Positions 1-8,341 of a DNA stretch of 64,000 bases are shown one piece after another. Under the pieces are notes generated by a model. The model was not told the DNA's origin, made no database searches, and saw only the letters and a program-made list of their open reading frames with translations. Each line of letters starts with the position of its first letter. Position 1 is the stretch's first letter. A program made the position numbers and the translations under genes. The stretch comes from Streptomyces bicolor (lineage in GTDB: Bacteria; Actinomycetota; Actinomycetes; Streptomycetales; Streptomycetaceae), in the NCBI RefSeq assembly GCF_000719285.1, contig NZ_JOFS01000018.1, forward strand, positions 62,001 through 126,000. Reading direction: 5' to 3'.

Positions 1-141
1 GTCTTTGGCCATCCGGGTGGTGGTCGCAGCGGCGGCCGGTCGGTGGTGAGGTCGGTTTCGGTGACGCGTGGCAGGTTCGGCGGGCGGTAGCAGGGCGGAC
101 ATACGGAGACACTTCGGAGCGGACACGGGCGGAGGCCTGAC

Positions 142-1773
142 ATGAGTGATCGAGAGCGTGCGCCCAAGGCCGGTTCCGGGACCGTGCCGCCGGCCGTCGC
201 CCCGGAGGTGCGCGGCGGCGCTCCCGCCCTGCCGCAAGAGGCGCTGGAGATCGCCGCCGGGTACGCCTTCTCCGGTCCCGCCCTCGACCTCGGAGCCCTG
301 CTCTGGGACGGGCGTTGCCTGCCCGACGCGCAGGTGCGTGTCCCGCTGAGCGTGCTGAACCGGCACGGACTGGTCGCGGGCGCCACCGGCACCGGCAAGA
401 CCAAGACGCTCCAGCTGATCGCCGAGCAGCTGTCGGCGCAGGGCGTGCCCGTGTTCCTGGCGGACATCAAGGGCGACCTCTCCGGGATCTCGGCGCCGGG
501 GCAGCCCAACGACAAGGTGCGGTCCCGTACCGCCGAGGTCCACCAGCAGTGGGCCGGGACCGGCTTCCCCGCCGAGTTCCACGCGCTCGGCGGCATCGGT
601 CACGGCATCCCCGTACGCGCGACGATCACCAGCTTCGGCCCCGTGCTGCTGTCGAAGGTCCTCCAGCTCAACCAGACCCAGGAGCAGTCCCTCGGCCTGA
701 TCTTCCACTACGCCGACACGAAGGGCCTGGAGTTGGTCGACCTCAAGGACCTCAGGGCCGTCGTCGCCTTCCTCACCTCCGACGAGGGCAAGGCGGAACT
801 GAAGAACATCGGCGGGCTGTCCACCGCCACGGCCGGGGTGATCCTGCGGTCCCTCACCGCGTTCGAGGCGCAGGGCATGGCGGACTTCTTCGGGGAGCCG
901 GAGTTCGACACAGCCGAGTTCCTGCGGACGGCGCCGGACGGGCGGGGCGTGGTGTCCGTACTCGAACTGGCCGCCGTACAGGACCGGCCGCGGCTGTTCT
1001 CGACCTTCCTGATGTGGCTGCTCGCCGACCTCTTCCACGATCTGCCCGAGGTCGGGGACGCCGACAAGCCGAAGCTGGTCTTCTTCTTCGACGAGGCGCA
1101 TCTGCTGTTCGACGACGCGTCCAAGGCGTTCCTGGACGCGATCAGCCAGACCGTGCGCCTCATTCGCTCGAAAGGGGTCGGCGTCTTCTTCGTGACGCAG
1201 ACCCCGAGGGACGTACCCGCAGAGGTGCTGGGCCAGCTCGGCAACCGCGTCCAGCACGCCCTGCGCGCGTTCACCCCGGACGATCAGAAGGCGCTCAGGG
1301 CGACGGTGAGGACCTTCCCCAACTCGGCGTACGACCTTGAGGAACTCCTCACCGGCCTCGGCACCGGCGAGGCGGTGGTGACCGTGCTGAGCGAGAAGGG
1401 CGCGCCGACGCCGGTCGCCGCGACCCGGTTGCGGGCGCCGGAGTCGCTGATGGGGCCGATCGAAGCGGGTGCGCTGGAGCGGGCGGTGACGTCGTCCGGG
1501 CTGTACGGGCGGTATGCACAGGCTGTGGACAGGGAGTCGGCGTACGAGCGGCTGCGGGGGTCGGGTGGGGCGAAGGGGCCCGACGAGATGCGCGAGGCTG
1601 CGACCGCCGGGGAGCGCAGGGCTGGGGAGAGGGCCGAGCAGAAGGAGCAGACCTCGGTCGTCGAGCAGGTCGTCGGGAGCGGCATGTTCAAGTCCCTGGC
1701 TCGGTCGATCGGCACGCAGATCGGGCGCGAGATCACCCGGTCGATCTTCGGGACGGCGCGGCGGAGGCGGTAG
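142..1773 (+). CDS. HerA-like (DUF853) ATPase
   Basis: A 543-residue P-loop ATPase of the HerA/FtsK-like DUF853 family (E. coli YjgR type). The Walker A motif GATGTGKT lies at residues 80-87 and a Walker B motif LVFFFDEAH ends around D317-E318. The C-terminal ~70 residues are charged, then end in a basic RR-rich tail. Family members are predicted DNA-translocating or helicase-like ATPases; the substrate and partners are not established. The ATG is preceded by GGAGG at 131-135, which supports this start. The gene stands alone, with no nuclease partner (NurA) next to it. The family call is secure, the function is not. Confidence 0.88.
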   Translation: MSDRERAPKAGSGTVPPAVAPEVRGGAPALPQEALEIAAGYAFSGPALDLGALLWDGRCLPDAQVRVPLSVLNRHGLVAGATGTGKTKTLQLIAEQLSAQGVPVFLADIKGDLSGISAPGQPNDKVRSRTAEVHQQWAGTGFPAEFHALGGIGHGIPVRATITSFGPVLLSKVLQLNQTQEQSLGLIFHYADTKGLELVDLKDLRAVVAFLTSDEGKAELKNIGGLSTATAGVILRSLTAFEAQGMADFFGEPEFDTAEFLRTAPDGRGVVSVLELAAVQDRPRLFSTFLMWLLADLFHDLPEVGDADKPKLVFFFDEAHLLFDDASKAFLDAISQTVRLIRSKGVGVFFVTQTPRDVPAEVLGQLGNRVQHALRAFTPDDQKALRATVRTFPNSAYDLEELLTGLGTGEAVVTVLSEKGAPTPVAATRLRAPESLMGPIEAGALERAVTSSGLYGRYAQAVDRESAYERLRGSGGAKGPDEMREAATAGERRAGERAEQKEQTSVVEQVVGSGMFKSLARSIGTQIGREITRSIFGTARRRR

Positions 1774-1893
1774 GGCTTGGGGGTGGTGTTCGTTTGGGTG
1801 GGCGGTCTTGGGGGCGGTGCCCTGGCGGCCGGGCTTCGGTGGCGCGGCGGAGGGGCGGCTCCGGGGGGAGTCCGGTCCTCCGCCGCGCCTGTG

Positions 1894-2019
1894 TCAGCCG
1901 CGTTCCCGGGTCTTCGGGGGCTGCTGAGGCTTCTGCTGCTTCGCTTGCGGTTTCGGGGTGTTGCGTACGGCTTCGGCGCGCAGCAGGGCGCGCAGGACCG
2001 CGTAGTGATCCGTGGGCAT
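1894..2019 (-). CDS. Small conserved Streptomyces protein (41 aa)
   Basis: A 41-codon reading frame starting MPTDHYAVLRALLRAEAVRN and ending in a Lys/Gln/Pro-rich tail. A good AGGAG ribosome binding site lies about 7 nt upstream of the ATG on the minus strand. I recall very similar short proteins in other Streptomyces genomes, unverified. The N-terminal half could form an amphipathic helix; the tail looks disordered. No function is known. It sits just downstream of a small secreted protein on the same strand and may be co-transcribed with it. Confidence 0.6.
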   Translation of the reverse strand: MPTDHYAVLRALLRAEAVRNTPKPQAKQQKPQQPPKTRERG

Positions 2020-2073
2020 GACTGTGCTCCTGTGCTCCTCGTGTCGTACTGACTGACCTCGTCGCGGGGCCTG

Positions 2074-2418
2074 TCAGCAGCGCAGGACCACGGTGCGCAG
2101 GATGTGCGGGACGTACGGCGGACGCGGGGGCGCAGCGGCGGAGAGGCGTGCCGGGACGCCGGGCGCCGGCACCGGCACCGGCATCGGCGTCGGCGTGGGC
2201 GCGGGACCACGTCGTCGTGCGGTGCTGCGCCGGTCGGCGCGGGCCGGTGGCCGTAGGGCCGTGTCGAGGACGTCGTGCTCCGCGGCCTCACCGGAGACTC
2301 CGAGCACCGCGGGCACGGCGTGCGCCTGGGCGTGTGCGCCCGGCACCAGCAGGGCGAGCAGCAGCACGAGGGCCCGCAGCCAGGTGCGGCTGCGCGGGAG
2401 GTTGCGCGCGGTGCTCAT
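2074..2418 (-). CDS. Small secreted hypothetical protein
   Basis: A 114-residue protein. A basic N-terminus is followed by a hydrophobic stretch (LRALVLLLALLVPGAHAQAHA, roughly residues 15-35) that looks like a Sec signal peptide with an AHA cleavage site. The mature part is Pro/Arg-rich, with a run of alternating Pro-Thr/Val-Pro, and ends in Cys. No domain is recognised. Low-complexity composition makes homology inference unsafe. The signal peptide and conserved neighbourhood favour a real gene. Confidence 0.5.
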   Translation of the reverse strand: MSTARNLPRSRTWLRALVLLLALLVPGAHAQAHAVPAVLGVSGEAAEHDVLDTALRPPARADRRSTARRRGPAPTPTPMPVPVPAPGVPARLSAAAPPRPPYVPHILRTVVLRC

Positions 2419-2504
2419 GGGAGCTCATCTCCCCGGTGGCCGTACGGCGTTCATCGCGTCGGACACGAGATCCGCCCGCTCGGCGTACCGGTGCGCGGCG
2501 CGTA

Positions 2505-3176
2505 TCACAGCTCGTGCGGGACCTGGCGGGCCCGCTCCCGCATCCGGAACCCGGTGACGATCTCGACGACGCCGACCGCCACCAGCCACCACCCGCCGAG
2601 CAGCGTGAGCACGGTGACCGACTCGATCGGGGAGTCGATGAGCACGATGCCGCCGAGGATCGTGACGACGCCGAGGACGATCTGCCAGCCGCGGGCCGGC
2701 ACGGACCTGTCGGAGGCGGCGGCCAGGGTCTGGGTGATGCCGCGGATGAGCCAGCCGATGCCGATCCACAGGGCGAGCAGCAGGATCGACTGCATCGGGC
2801 GGCGGAAGCAGAACAGTCCGAGGAGGACCGACAGGGCGCCGCTGATGAATGCCAGCACCCGCAGCGAGGTCGTCTTGTGCGTGCCGAAGGCGGCGATCAG
2901 TTGGAGAACGCCGCTGATCAGGAGGTAGAGGCCGAAGAGGACACCGGAGACGAAGAGCGAGGCGTCGGGCCAGACCAGGATCAGGATGCCCAGGATCAGG
3001 GAGGCGACGCCGGTGAACAGGACGACCTGCCAGGCGGCGCGGGAGACGGCGTGCAGGGGGCCTTCGAAGGGCGGCTCGGGCTCGTGGGTCGTTCCCGGAC
3101 CGGGTGGGCGGCCGGCGTGCACTCGGCGGTCGTCGTAGTCCCGGCCCCCGGCAGGGCCGGTCGGTGGCTCGGTCAT
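2505..3176 (-). CDS. HdeD-family membrane protein
   Basis: A 223-residue protein of the HdeD/DUF308 family. A polar N-terminus of about 45 residues is followed by six hydrophobic segments arranged as pairs (for example VVLFTGVASLILGILILVW and SLFVSGVLFGLYLLISGVL). HdeD proteins in enterobacteria are linked to acid resistance; in actinobacteria the role is unknown. The frame stays open upstream to 3455, but that extension is low-complexity Pro/Arg sequence. The ATG at 3176, giving MTEPPTGPAGG, is the sensible start. The product is an integral cytoplasmic membrane protein. Confidence 0.85.
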   Translation of the reverse strand: MTEPPTGPAGGRDYDDRRVHAGRPPGPGTTHEPEPPFEGPLHAVSRAAWQVVLFTGVASLILGILILVWPDASLFVSGVLFGLYLLISGVLQLIAAFGTHKTTSLRVLAFISGALSVLLGLFCFRRPMQSILLLALWIGIGWLIRGITQTLAAASDRSVPARGWQIVLGVVTILGGIVLIDSPIESVTVLTLLGGWWLVAVGVVEIVTGFRMRERARQVPHEL

Positions 3177-3620
3177 GCTCCATGCTGGGAACGAGGGCGC
3201 CCGCGCCGCCATTCGGGGCGGGCCAGTCGGGGGGTGCGCGTTGATGCCTGCGGCGCCTGTGCGGGTGTGGTGGGGGTTCGCGTAGCGCCTGCGGTCGTGT
3301 TGTGGGTCGGGGCCGGGCCGGGGGGTGTCCGTCCTCGGACCGGCGGCTGGACTTAGGCCGGGAGGTGCCGCGTGTTGACGCCGGCCACTGCGGGCGGACA
3401 CCCCCCGACCCGTCCCCTTCCCGCCGTACGCGACTGCAGGCCCGTGGGGGTACACGTCCTTCCACGCCCGCCCAGCTGCGGGCAGTCGTGCCGCTGGGGC
3501 GGCACGGGTGGGCGCAGCGGCACCCCGTCGCGCCGGGCTGCGCGTCCCACCCCCGGCCGGACCCGACGCCGGGCAACCCCCAAGGCGACGGCACCCAGTG
3601 GCGGCGCCGGTTGCTTCCTG
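3177..3620. other. Intergenic region with GC-rich hairpin sequence
   Basis: This gap of about 440 nt between the HdeD-like and HhH-GPD genes holds no convincing gene. It contains several strong inverted repeats, for example GTGCCGC-TGGG-GCGGCAC around 3488-3505. The surrounding segment (about 3470-3560) resembles a GC-rich intergenic sequence I recall recurring in Streptomyces genomes. All overlapping open frames here are low-complexity. Confidence 0.4.
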
Positions 3621-4205
3621 CTACTTGCGTGCCGCCTTGGCTGCCGCCTTCATCTCCTGCTTGTGGGCCCGCACCTTGGCCAGCGACTCCGGTCCGGTGA
3701 TGTCGGCGACGGAGCGGAAGGACTTCGGTTCGCCGTAGGAGCCCGCGGCCTCCTGCCAGCCCGGGGGTGTCACGCCCAGCTGCTTGCCCAGCAGCGCGAG
3801 GAAGATCTGTGCCTTCTGCTTGCCGAACCCGGGCAGTTCCTGGAGCCGGCGCAGCAGTTCGCGGCCGTCGTCGACGCCCTTCCAGACGAGCTCGGCGTCA
3901 CCGTCGTAGTGCTCGACGAGGTACTGGCACAGCTGCTGGATCCGCTTGGCCATGGACCCCGGGTAGCGGTGCACGGCCGGCTTCTCCGACAGCAGGGCCG
4001 AGAACGCCTCCGGGTCCTGGGCGGCGATGTCGTGCGCGTCCAGGTCGTCCGCGCCGAGCCGGTCCGCGATCGTACGGGGACCCTTGAACGCCCACTCCAT
4101 CGGAACCTGCTGGTCCAGCAGCATGCCGACCAGCGCGGCGAGCGGGCTGCGGCCGAGGAGTTCGTCCGCCTCGGCGTCCTGGGCGAGGTGAAGGGTGACG
4201 TCCAT
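3621..4205 (-). CDS. HhH-GPD base-excision-repair-type protein
   Basis: A 194-residue protein of the HhH-GPD DNA glycosylase superfamily, in the actinobacterial subgroup annotated as HhH-GPD-type base excision repair protein. It begins MDVTLHLAQDAEADELLGRS. The helix-hairpin-helix is visible as LPGFGKQKAQIFLALLG near residues 125-140, and the C-terminus is Lys/Ala-rich. The damaged base it removes is not known, and I cannot identify the catalytic Asp with confidence. A second ATG four codons upstream (4217) is possible; 4205 has GGGG just upstream and matches the usual family start. Confidence 0.82.
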   Translation of the reverse strand: MDVTLHLAQDAEADELLGRSPLAALVGMLLDQQVPMEWAFKGPRTIADRLGADDLDAHDIAAQDPEAFSALLSEKPAVHRYPGSMAKRIQQLCQYLVEHYDGDAELVWKGVDDGRELLRRLQELPGFGKQKAQIFLALLGKQLGVTPPGWQEAAGSYGEPKSFRSVADITGPESLAKVRAHKQEMKAAAKAARK

Positions 4206-4282
4206 GACCCCGATCATGCCGCGTGCGCCGTCCGGACGCGCGCGGGGGGCAGGGGCGCGCAAGGGGTTCGCGCCCCTGCCGG

Positions 4283-5002
4283 TCAGGGGCGCCAGTAACC
4301 CAGCGCGTTCACCCGCTGCTTCGGCAGGCCCAGCTCCTTGCGGACGTACGAGATGAGGGCCCGGGTCGTCGTCGTGTCGCAGGCGATCCAGACGTACGGG
4401 TCCGGGGTGCCCGTGAGGAGGTCGGGCAGGGCTTCCTTCACCTGGGCGACCAGGTGGGCGCCGGCGTCGCGCCTCGGGAGGGTGTGGACGTCGTGGCGGG
4501 AGGGGTCGGTGCGGAAGGGGAGGCCGGCTTGGTCGCCCTCGAACCACACCGTCGCCGGGGCCGAGTCCAGGGTGGTGAGCAGGGAGTTGAGGGCGGGGAG
4601 GGAGGCCGCGTCGGCGATGGCGAAGACGTGGGAGGGGGCCGGGTCGGGGTCGGTGAACCCCGTGCCGTGGACGGTCGCCTCGATCGTGTCGCCGGGCTTG
4701 ACCGTGCGTGCCCAGTCGCTGGCGACACCCTCGTGCAGGGCGAACTCCAGGCCGAAGGTGCCGGCCGCCGGGTCCGAGTCGACCAGGGTGTAGGCCCGCT
4801 GGTGGGGCTTGCCCGCGTTGTCGAACCACAGGCGGACCCACATGGTGGGGTGGACGCCGGTCGCCGCCAGCATGCCGCCGTCCGTGAGGTGGACCCGGCG
4901 GTAGTGCGGGGTCACGTCCTCGGCGCCCGTCACCGTGAACACGAAGTCCTTCGCGCGCAGCAGCTTCAGGACCGCGCCCTCCCAGCCGTGCCCCTGCCCC
5001 AT
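4283..5002 (-). CDS. Siderophore-interacting protein (ferric-siderophore reductase)
   Basis: A 239-residue FAD-binding siderophore-interacting protein (ViuB/SIP family). These cytoplasmic flavoenzymes reduce the iron of imported ferric siderophores. The FAD-binding RAYT motif is visible in QRAYTLVDSD, and the C-terminal SIP domain ends in ALISYVRKELGLPKQRVNALGYW. The gene is divergent from a penicillin-acylase-like gene, and a near-consensus iron box lies between them. It is therefore probably repressed by a DmdR/IdeR-type regulator when iron is plentiful. Start ATG at 5002. Confidence 0.9.
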   Translation of the reverse strand: MGQGHGWEGAVLKLLRAKDFVFTVTGAEDVTPHYRRVHLTDGGMLAATGVHPTMWVRLWFDNAGKPHQRAYTLVDSDPAAGTFGLEFALHEGVASDWARTVKPGDTIEATVHGTGFTDPDPAPSHVFAIADAASLPALNSLLTTLDSAPATVWFEGDQAGLPFRTDPSRHDVHTLPRRDAGAHLVAQVKEALPDLLTGTPDPYVWIACDTTTTRALISYVRKELGLPKQRVNALGYWRP

Positions 5003-5042
5003 GGCTTCTTCACCCTTCGCGTACGATTCCTGCCCGGATTAC

Positions 5043-5061
5043 TTAGGGAAGGCTAACCTAA
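5043..5061. promoter_or_regulatory. Iron box (DmdR/IdeR operator)
   Basis: TTAGGGAAGGCTAACCTAA is a 19-bp interrupted palindrome close to the actinobacterial iron-box consensus TTAGGTTAGSCTAACCTAA; the right half is perfect. It sits 41 nt upstream of the siderophore-interacting gene start on the minus strand and 19 nt upstream of the GTG of the plus-strand operon. It can therefore control both directions. DmdR1/IdeR-type Fe(II) repressors bind such sites. Confidence 0.88.
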
Positions 5062-5080
5062 AGCATTGGAGGGACACAGG

Positions 5081-7255
5081 GTGACGGGTGAGATCTACCG
5101 CGACGCCTGGGGCATTCCGCATCTCCGCGCGGACGACGTGACCGAACTCGCCCGCGCCCAGGGCCGGGTCACCGCCCTCGACCGGGCCTGGCAGCTGGAG
5201 GTCGAACGGCACCGGGCGCAGGGCACGTCCGCGTCCTTCCTCGGCGCCGAGGCCCTGCCCTGGGACCGGTTCGTCAGACGGGCCCGCCTCGATGACACCG
5301 CGAGACGCTGCTTCGCCGACCTGGAGAGACGGGACCCGGAGACGGCGGGGTGGGTGCGGGCGTACGTCGAGGGGGTAAACGAGGCGCTGGCCGAGGGTGC
5401 CCGCCGTACGCCGGAGTTCGCGCGGGTCGGTCTCGCGCCCGGCCGCTGGGAGCCCTGGACCCCTCTCGGTGTCTGGCTCGGCATCCACATCCTCTTCGCC
5501 GGCTTCCCGGCCAAGTTCTGGCGCGAGCAGGTCGTCCGGCACCTCGGCGCGGACGCGGTCGGGCTGTTCGCCACCGACGGGCCCGGCACCTCCGGCAGCA
5601 ACGGCTGGCTGGTGAGCGGGGAGCGGACCGTCAGCGGGCAGGCGATCATCGCGGGGGATCCCCATCGGTTCATCGAGGAGCCCGGCGTCTACCAGCAGAT
5701 CCATCTGTCCTGCCCCGAGTTCGACGTCGTCGGCCTCGCCGTCCCCGGCGTCCCGGGCATCGCCCACTTCGGCCACACCGGCACGGTCGCCTGGGCCATC
5801 ACCAACGCCATGGCCGACTACCAGGACCTGTACCGGGAGCGGCTGCGGCGCACCGGGGCGGGCGTGGAGGCCCTGGGTCCGGACGGGGTCTGGCGGCGCG
5901 CCACGCGGCACACCGAGGTGGTGGAGGTCGCGGGGGAGGAGCCGGTCGAGGTCGAGGTGATCGAGACGGAGCGGGGGCCGGTGATCATCGGGGGGCCGGA
6001 GGGGGTTCCCGACGCGCTGCAGGAAGGGCAGCGGGCAGGGGTGCGCGAAGGGCTGCCTGAGGAGGGTCGCGAAGAGCTGCAGGAAGGTTTCTTTGGTGAA
6101 GACCTCGCCGTCGCCCTCCGCTACCCACCCCGCGTCACCGCCGACCTCGGCTTCAGCGCTCTCCTCCCCCTCCTGCGCGCCCGCCGGGTCGCCGACGTCG
6201 ACCGTGCCGTCGACCTGTGGGCCGAGCCCGTCAACGTCGTCCAGGCCGCCGACACCGAGGGCGGTCTGCTGCACCGGGTCGCCGGCAAGGTGCCGGTGCG
6301 CTCCGCGGCCAACCGCACCCGGCTCGTGCCCGCCTGGGAGCCCGGACACGACTGGCAGGGCTGGCACGAGACGCCCCGTGGCGGGCTCACCGACGGCGTC
6401 GCCGCCATGGCCAACCAGCGGGGGCTCGCCACACCTCTGGGCGTCGAGTTCGCCCCGCCCCATCGCGCCGACCGCATCACGGAGCTGCTGGGTGAGAAGG
6501 CCCGCTGGTCCGCCGCCGACATGCCGGCGATCCACATGGACACCCGGCTGGCGTCCGCCGAACCGCTCCTGGACCTCCTGGGCTCCCTCGACAGCCTCAC
6601 CCCCGAGGCCGCCCGCATCCGGCAGACCCTCCTGGCCTGGGACCGCCGCATGGACGCGGGCAGCGAGGCCGCGGCCGTGTACGCGGCGGTGCGCGGTGCC
6701 GTCGTACGGCGACTCGCCGCCCACCCCGCCTTCGCCGCGCTGTCCGCCCCGCCCGCCTACCCGGAGGTCCTCCTCCCCTGGCTGGCCCTGCTCCCCCGCG
6801 TCGGCTTCGCCCTCGAACACCTCCTGCGGGCCGAGGAGTTGTACGGCGTCGACCGCGCCGAGACCGTCCGCGCGGCGGTCGAGGACGTGGCCGCCGAGCG
6901 GCCCACCGGAACCGGGAGGAACGGGGGCCGAACCTGGGGCGACTCGCACCGCCTCGTCCCTTGGCGGGCGCTCCCCGACCCGTCGTACGACGCACCCGGC
7001 CTCGGCGGCGACCACGACTGCGTCCTGTGCACCTCGGCCGTCCCCGGCCTCACCGACCTGAGCGCTCGCGGTCCGGCCGCCCGCTACGTCTGGGATCTGG
7101 CCGACCGGGAGGCCAGCCGTTGGGTGGTCCCGCTCGGCGCCTGCGGAATCCCCGGTTCCCCCCATCACCGCGACCAACTCCCCTTGTGGCTGGCGGGAGA
7201 CCTCGTCCCGGTCGTCACGGATTTCACCAAGCTCGAGAAGGAGTCAGATGTCTGA
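5081..7255 (+). CDS. Penicillin acylase family N-terminal-nucleophile hydrolase
   Basis: A 724-residue member of the penicillin acylase (Ntn hydrolase) family, normally made as a proprotein and cleaved into alpha and beta chains. The predicted beta-chain nucleophile is Ser173 in GTSGSNGWLVSG, followed by the typical AGDPH segment. The GTG at 5081 has GGAGGG at 5068-5073; an in-frame TTG at 5066 is less likely. It is the first gene of an iron-box operon and overlaps the next gene by 8 nt. I recall a similar gene named desG in work on aryl-capped desferrioxamines, so a role in supplying or removing an acyl group of a siderophore is plausible but inferred. No Sec signal peptide is seen. An odd Glu/Gly-rich insertion is encoded at about 6005-6095. 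Confidence 0.85.
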   Translation: MTGEIYRDAWGIPHLRADDVTELARAQGRVTALDRAWQLEVERHRAQGTSASFLGAEALPWDRFVRRARLDDTARRCFADLERRDPETAGWVRAYVEGVNEALAEGARRTPEFARVGLAPGRWEPWTPLGVWLGIHILFAGFPAKFWREQVVRHLGADAVGLFATDGPGTSGSNGWLVSGERTVSGQAIIAGDPHRFIEEPGVYQQIHLSCPEFDVVGLAVPGVPGIAHFGHTGTVAWAITNAMADYQDLYRERLRRTGAGVEALGPDGVWRRATRHTEVVEVAGEEPVEVEVIETERGPVIIGGPEGVPDALQEGQRAGVREGLPEEGREELQEGFFGEDLAVALRYPPRVTADLGFSALLPLLRARRVADVDRAVDLWAEPVNVVQAADTEGGLLHRVAGKVPVRSAANRTRLVPAWEPGHDWQGWHETPRGGLTDGVAAMANQRGLATPLGVEFAPPHRADRITELLGEKARWSAADMPAIHMDTRLASAEPLLDLLGSLDSLTPEAARIRQTLLAWDRRMDAGSEAAAVYAAVRGAVVRRLAAHPAFAALSAPPAYPEVLLPWLALLPRVGFALEHLLRAEELYGVDRAETVRAAVEDVAAERPTGTGRNGGRTWGDSHRLVPWRALPDPSYDAPGLGGDHDCVLCTSAVPGLTDLSARGPAARYVWDLADREASRWVVPLGACGIPGSPHHRDQLPLWLAGDLVPVVTDFTKLEKESDV

Positions 7256-7871
7256 GCAGCCCTCGGCCGTCCGCGCCGCCGTCCGCGAGACGGTTTACGA
7301 ACAGGTCGTCGACGGCTTCGGAACCGTCCGTGTCCGGCCCCTCGACCCGCGGGCGGACGCCGAGGTCGTCCACGGGTGGGTCAGCCAGGAACGGGCCTCC
7401 TTCTGGGGCATGAACGGCCTGACCCGGGAGCAGGTGACCGAGATCTACGCCCACATGGACACCCTCGCCACCCACCACGCCTTCCTGGTCCTGCGGGACT
7501 CCGACCCGGTCGCGCTCCTCCAGACGTACGAGCCGGAGGCCGACCGCGTCAGCGAGTGCTACGACGTCCGCCCCGGCGACATCGGCGTCCATCTGCTGCT
7601 GGCGCCCGCCGGTGCCGGGGGCGGGCGGCCGGGTTGGACCTCGGCGCTCCTGACGGTCATCACGTCGTACGTCTTCTTCACCCTGGACCGGCAGCGGGTC
7701 GTGGTGGACCCGGATGTACGCAACGAGAAGGCCATCGCCCGTTTCCTCAAGCAGGGCTTCACGGCGGGCCCGGCGGTCGTGCTGCCGGAGGTCGACCTCC
7801 CGGAGGTGTACATACCGCGCAAGGACGCCCAACTCGCCTTCCTGGAGCGGCAGGTAGCCTTCCCGGCGTGA
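7248..7871 (+). CDS. Siderophore-type GNAT acyltransferase (IucB/RhbD/AlcB-like)
   Basis: A 207-residue GNAT acyltransferase of the siderophore-biosynthesis type that acylates N-hydroxy-diamines. Features include GWVSQERASFWGM near residue 43, the ECYDVRPGDIGVHLLLAP core strand, and VVVDPDVRNEKAIARFLKQGF near the C-terminus. The ATG overlaps the upstream stop and has GGAG before it. By family and by the shared iron box, a role in hydroxamate siderophore tailoring is likely. It resembles DesC-like enzymes and the gene I recall as desH. The acyl donor cannot be read from sequence, and no desA/B/D genes are in this window. Confidence 0.85.
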   Translation: MSEQPSAVRAAVRETVYEQVVDGFGTVRVRPLDPRADAEVVHGWVSQERASFWGMNGLTREQVTEIYAHMDTLATHHAFLVLRDSDPVALLQTYEPEADRVSECYDVRPGDIGVHLLLAPAGAGGGRPGWTSALLTVITSYVFFTLDRQRVVVDPDVRNEKAIARFLKQGFTAGPAVVLPEVDLPEVYIPRKDAQLAFLERQVAFPA

Positions 7872-8341
7872 CTCCTGAAGACCTTGTCGCGCACTACTCA
7901 CTGGAGCCGATCCCGCGCGAGGGCGGGCTGTTCCGGCGCACCTGGGCGGGACCGGAGCTGGCCGACGGGCGGCCACAGGGCACCGCGATAGTCGTTCTGC
8001 TCACCGCGGACGACTTCTCGGCCCTGCACCGCCTGCCGTCCGACGAGGTCTGGCACTTCTATCTGGGCGACCCCCTGGAACTCCTGCTCCTCGCCCCCGA
8101 CGGCACATCACGCACCGCCGTCCTCGGCCCCGACCTGCCGCACGGCCAGCACATCCAGCTCACCGTGCCCGCCGGTACCTGGATGGGCGCGCGGGTGGCG
8201 ACCGGCGGGTCCTGGGCCTTCTTCGGCTGCACGATGGCGCCGGGTTTCACCTACGAGGGCTACGAGCACGGCGAGTTGGCGGAGCTGACGGCCCGGTATC
8301 CCGCCGAGGCCGCCCGGATCGCGACACTGTGCCGTCCATGA
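7868..8341 (+). CDS. DUF985 cupin-fold protein
   Basis: A 157-residue single-domain cupin of the DUF985 family. The GTG overlaps the upstream stop by 4 nt, so translation is coupled. Family motifs include REGGLFRRTW near residue 17, SDEVWHFYLGDPLELLLL, and WAFFGCTMAPGFTYEGYEHG near the C-terminus. Such cupins bind sugars or small molecules or act as isomerases; no activity can be assigned here. Its place inside the iron-box operon suggests a link to siderophore or iron metabolism, or simple read-through. Confidence 0.82.
   Translation: MTPEDLVAHYSLEPIPREGGLFRRTWAGPELADGRPQGTAIVVLLTADDFSALHRLPSDEVWHFYLGDPLELLLLAPDGTSRTAVLGPDLPHGQHIQLTVPAGTWMGARVATGGSWAFFGCTMAPGFTYEGYEHGELAELTARYPAEAARIATLCRP

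Noticed and set aside
1777..2052. 91-codon Gly/Val-rich plus-strand frame after the HerA-like gene
   Set aside because: Composition is skewed and it covers the better-supported minus-strand 41-codon gene with a good ribosome site.
5039..7177. A 712-codon frame opposite the penicillin-acylase gene
   Set aside because: Antisense shadow; the plus-strand gene has clear family motifs and an iron box.
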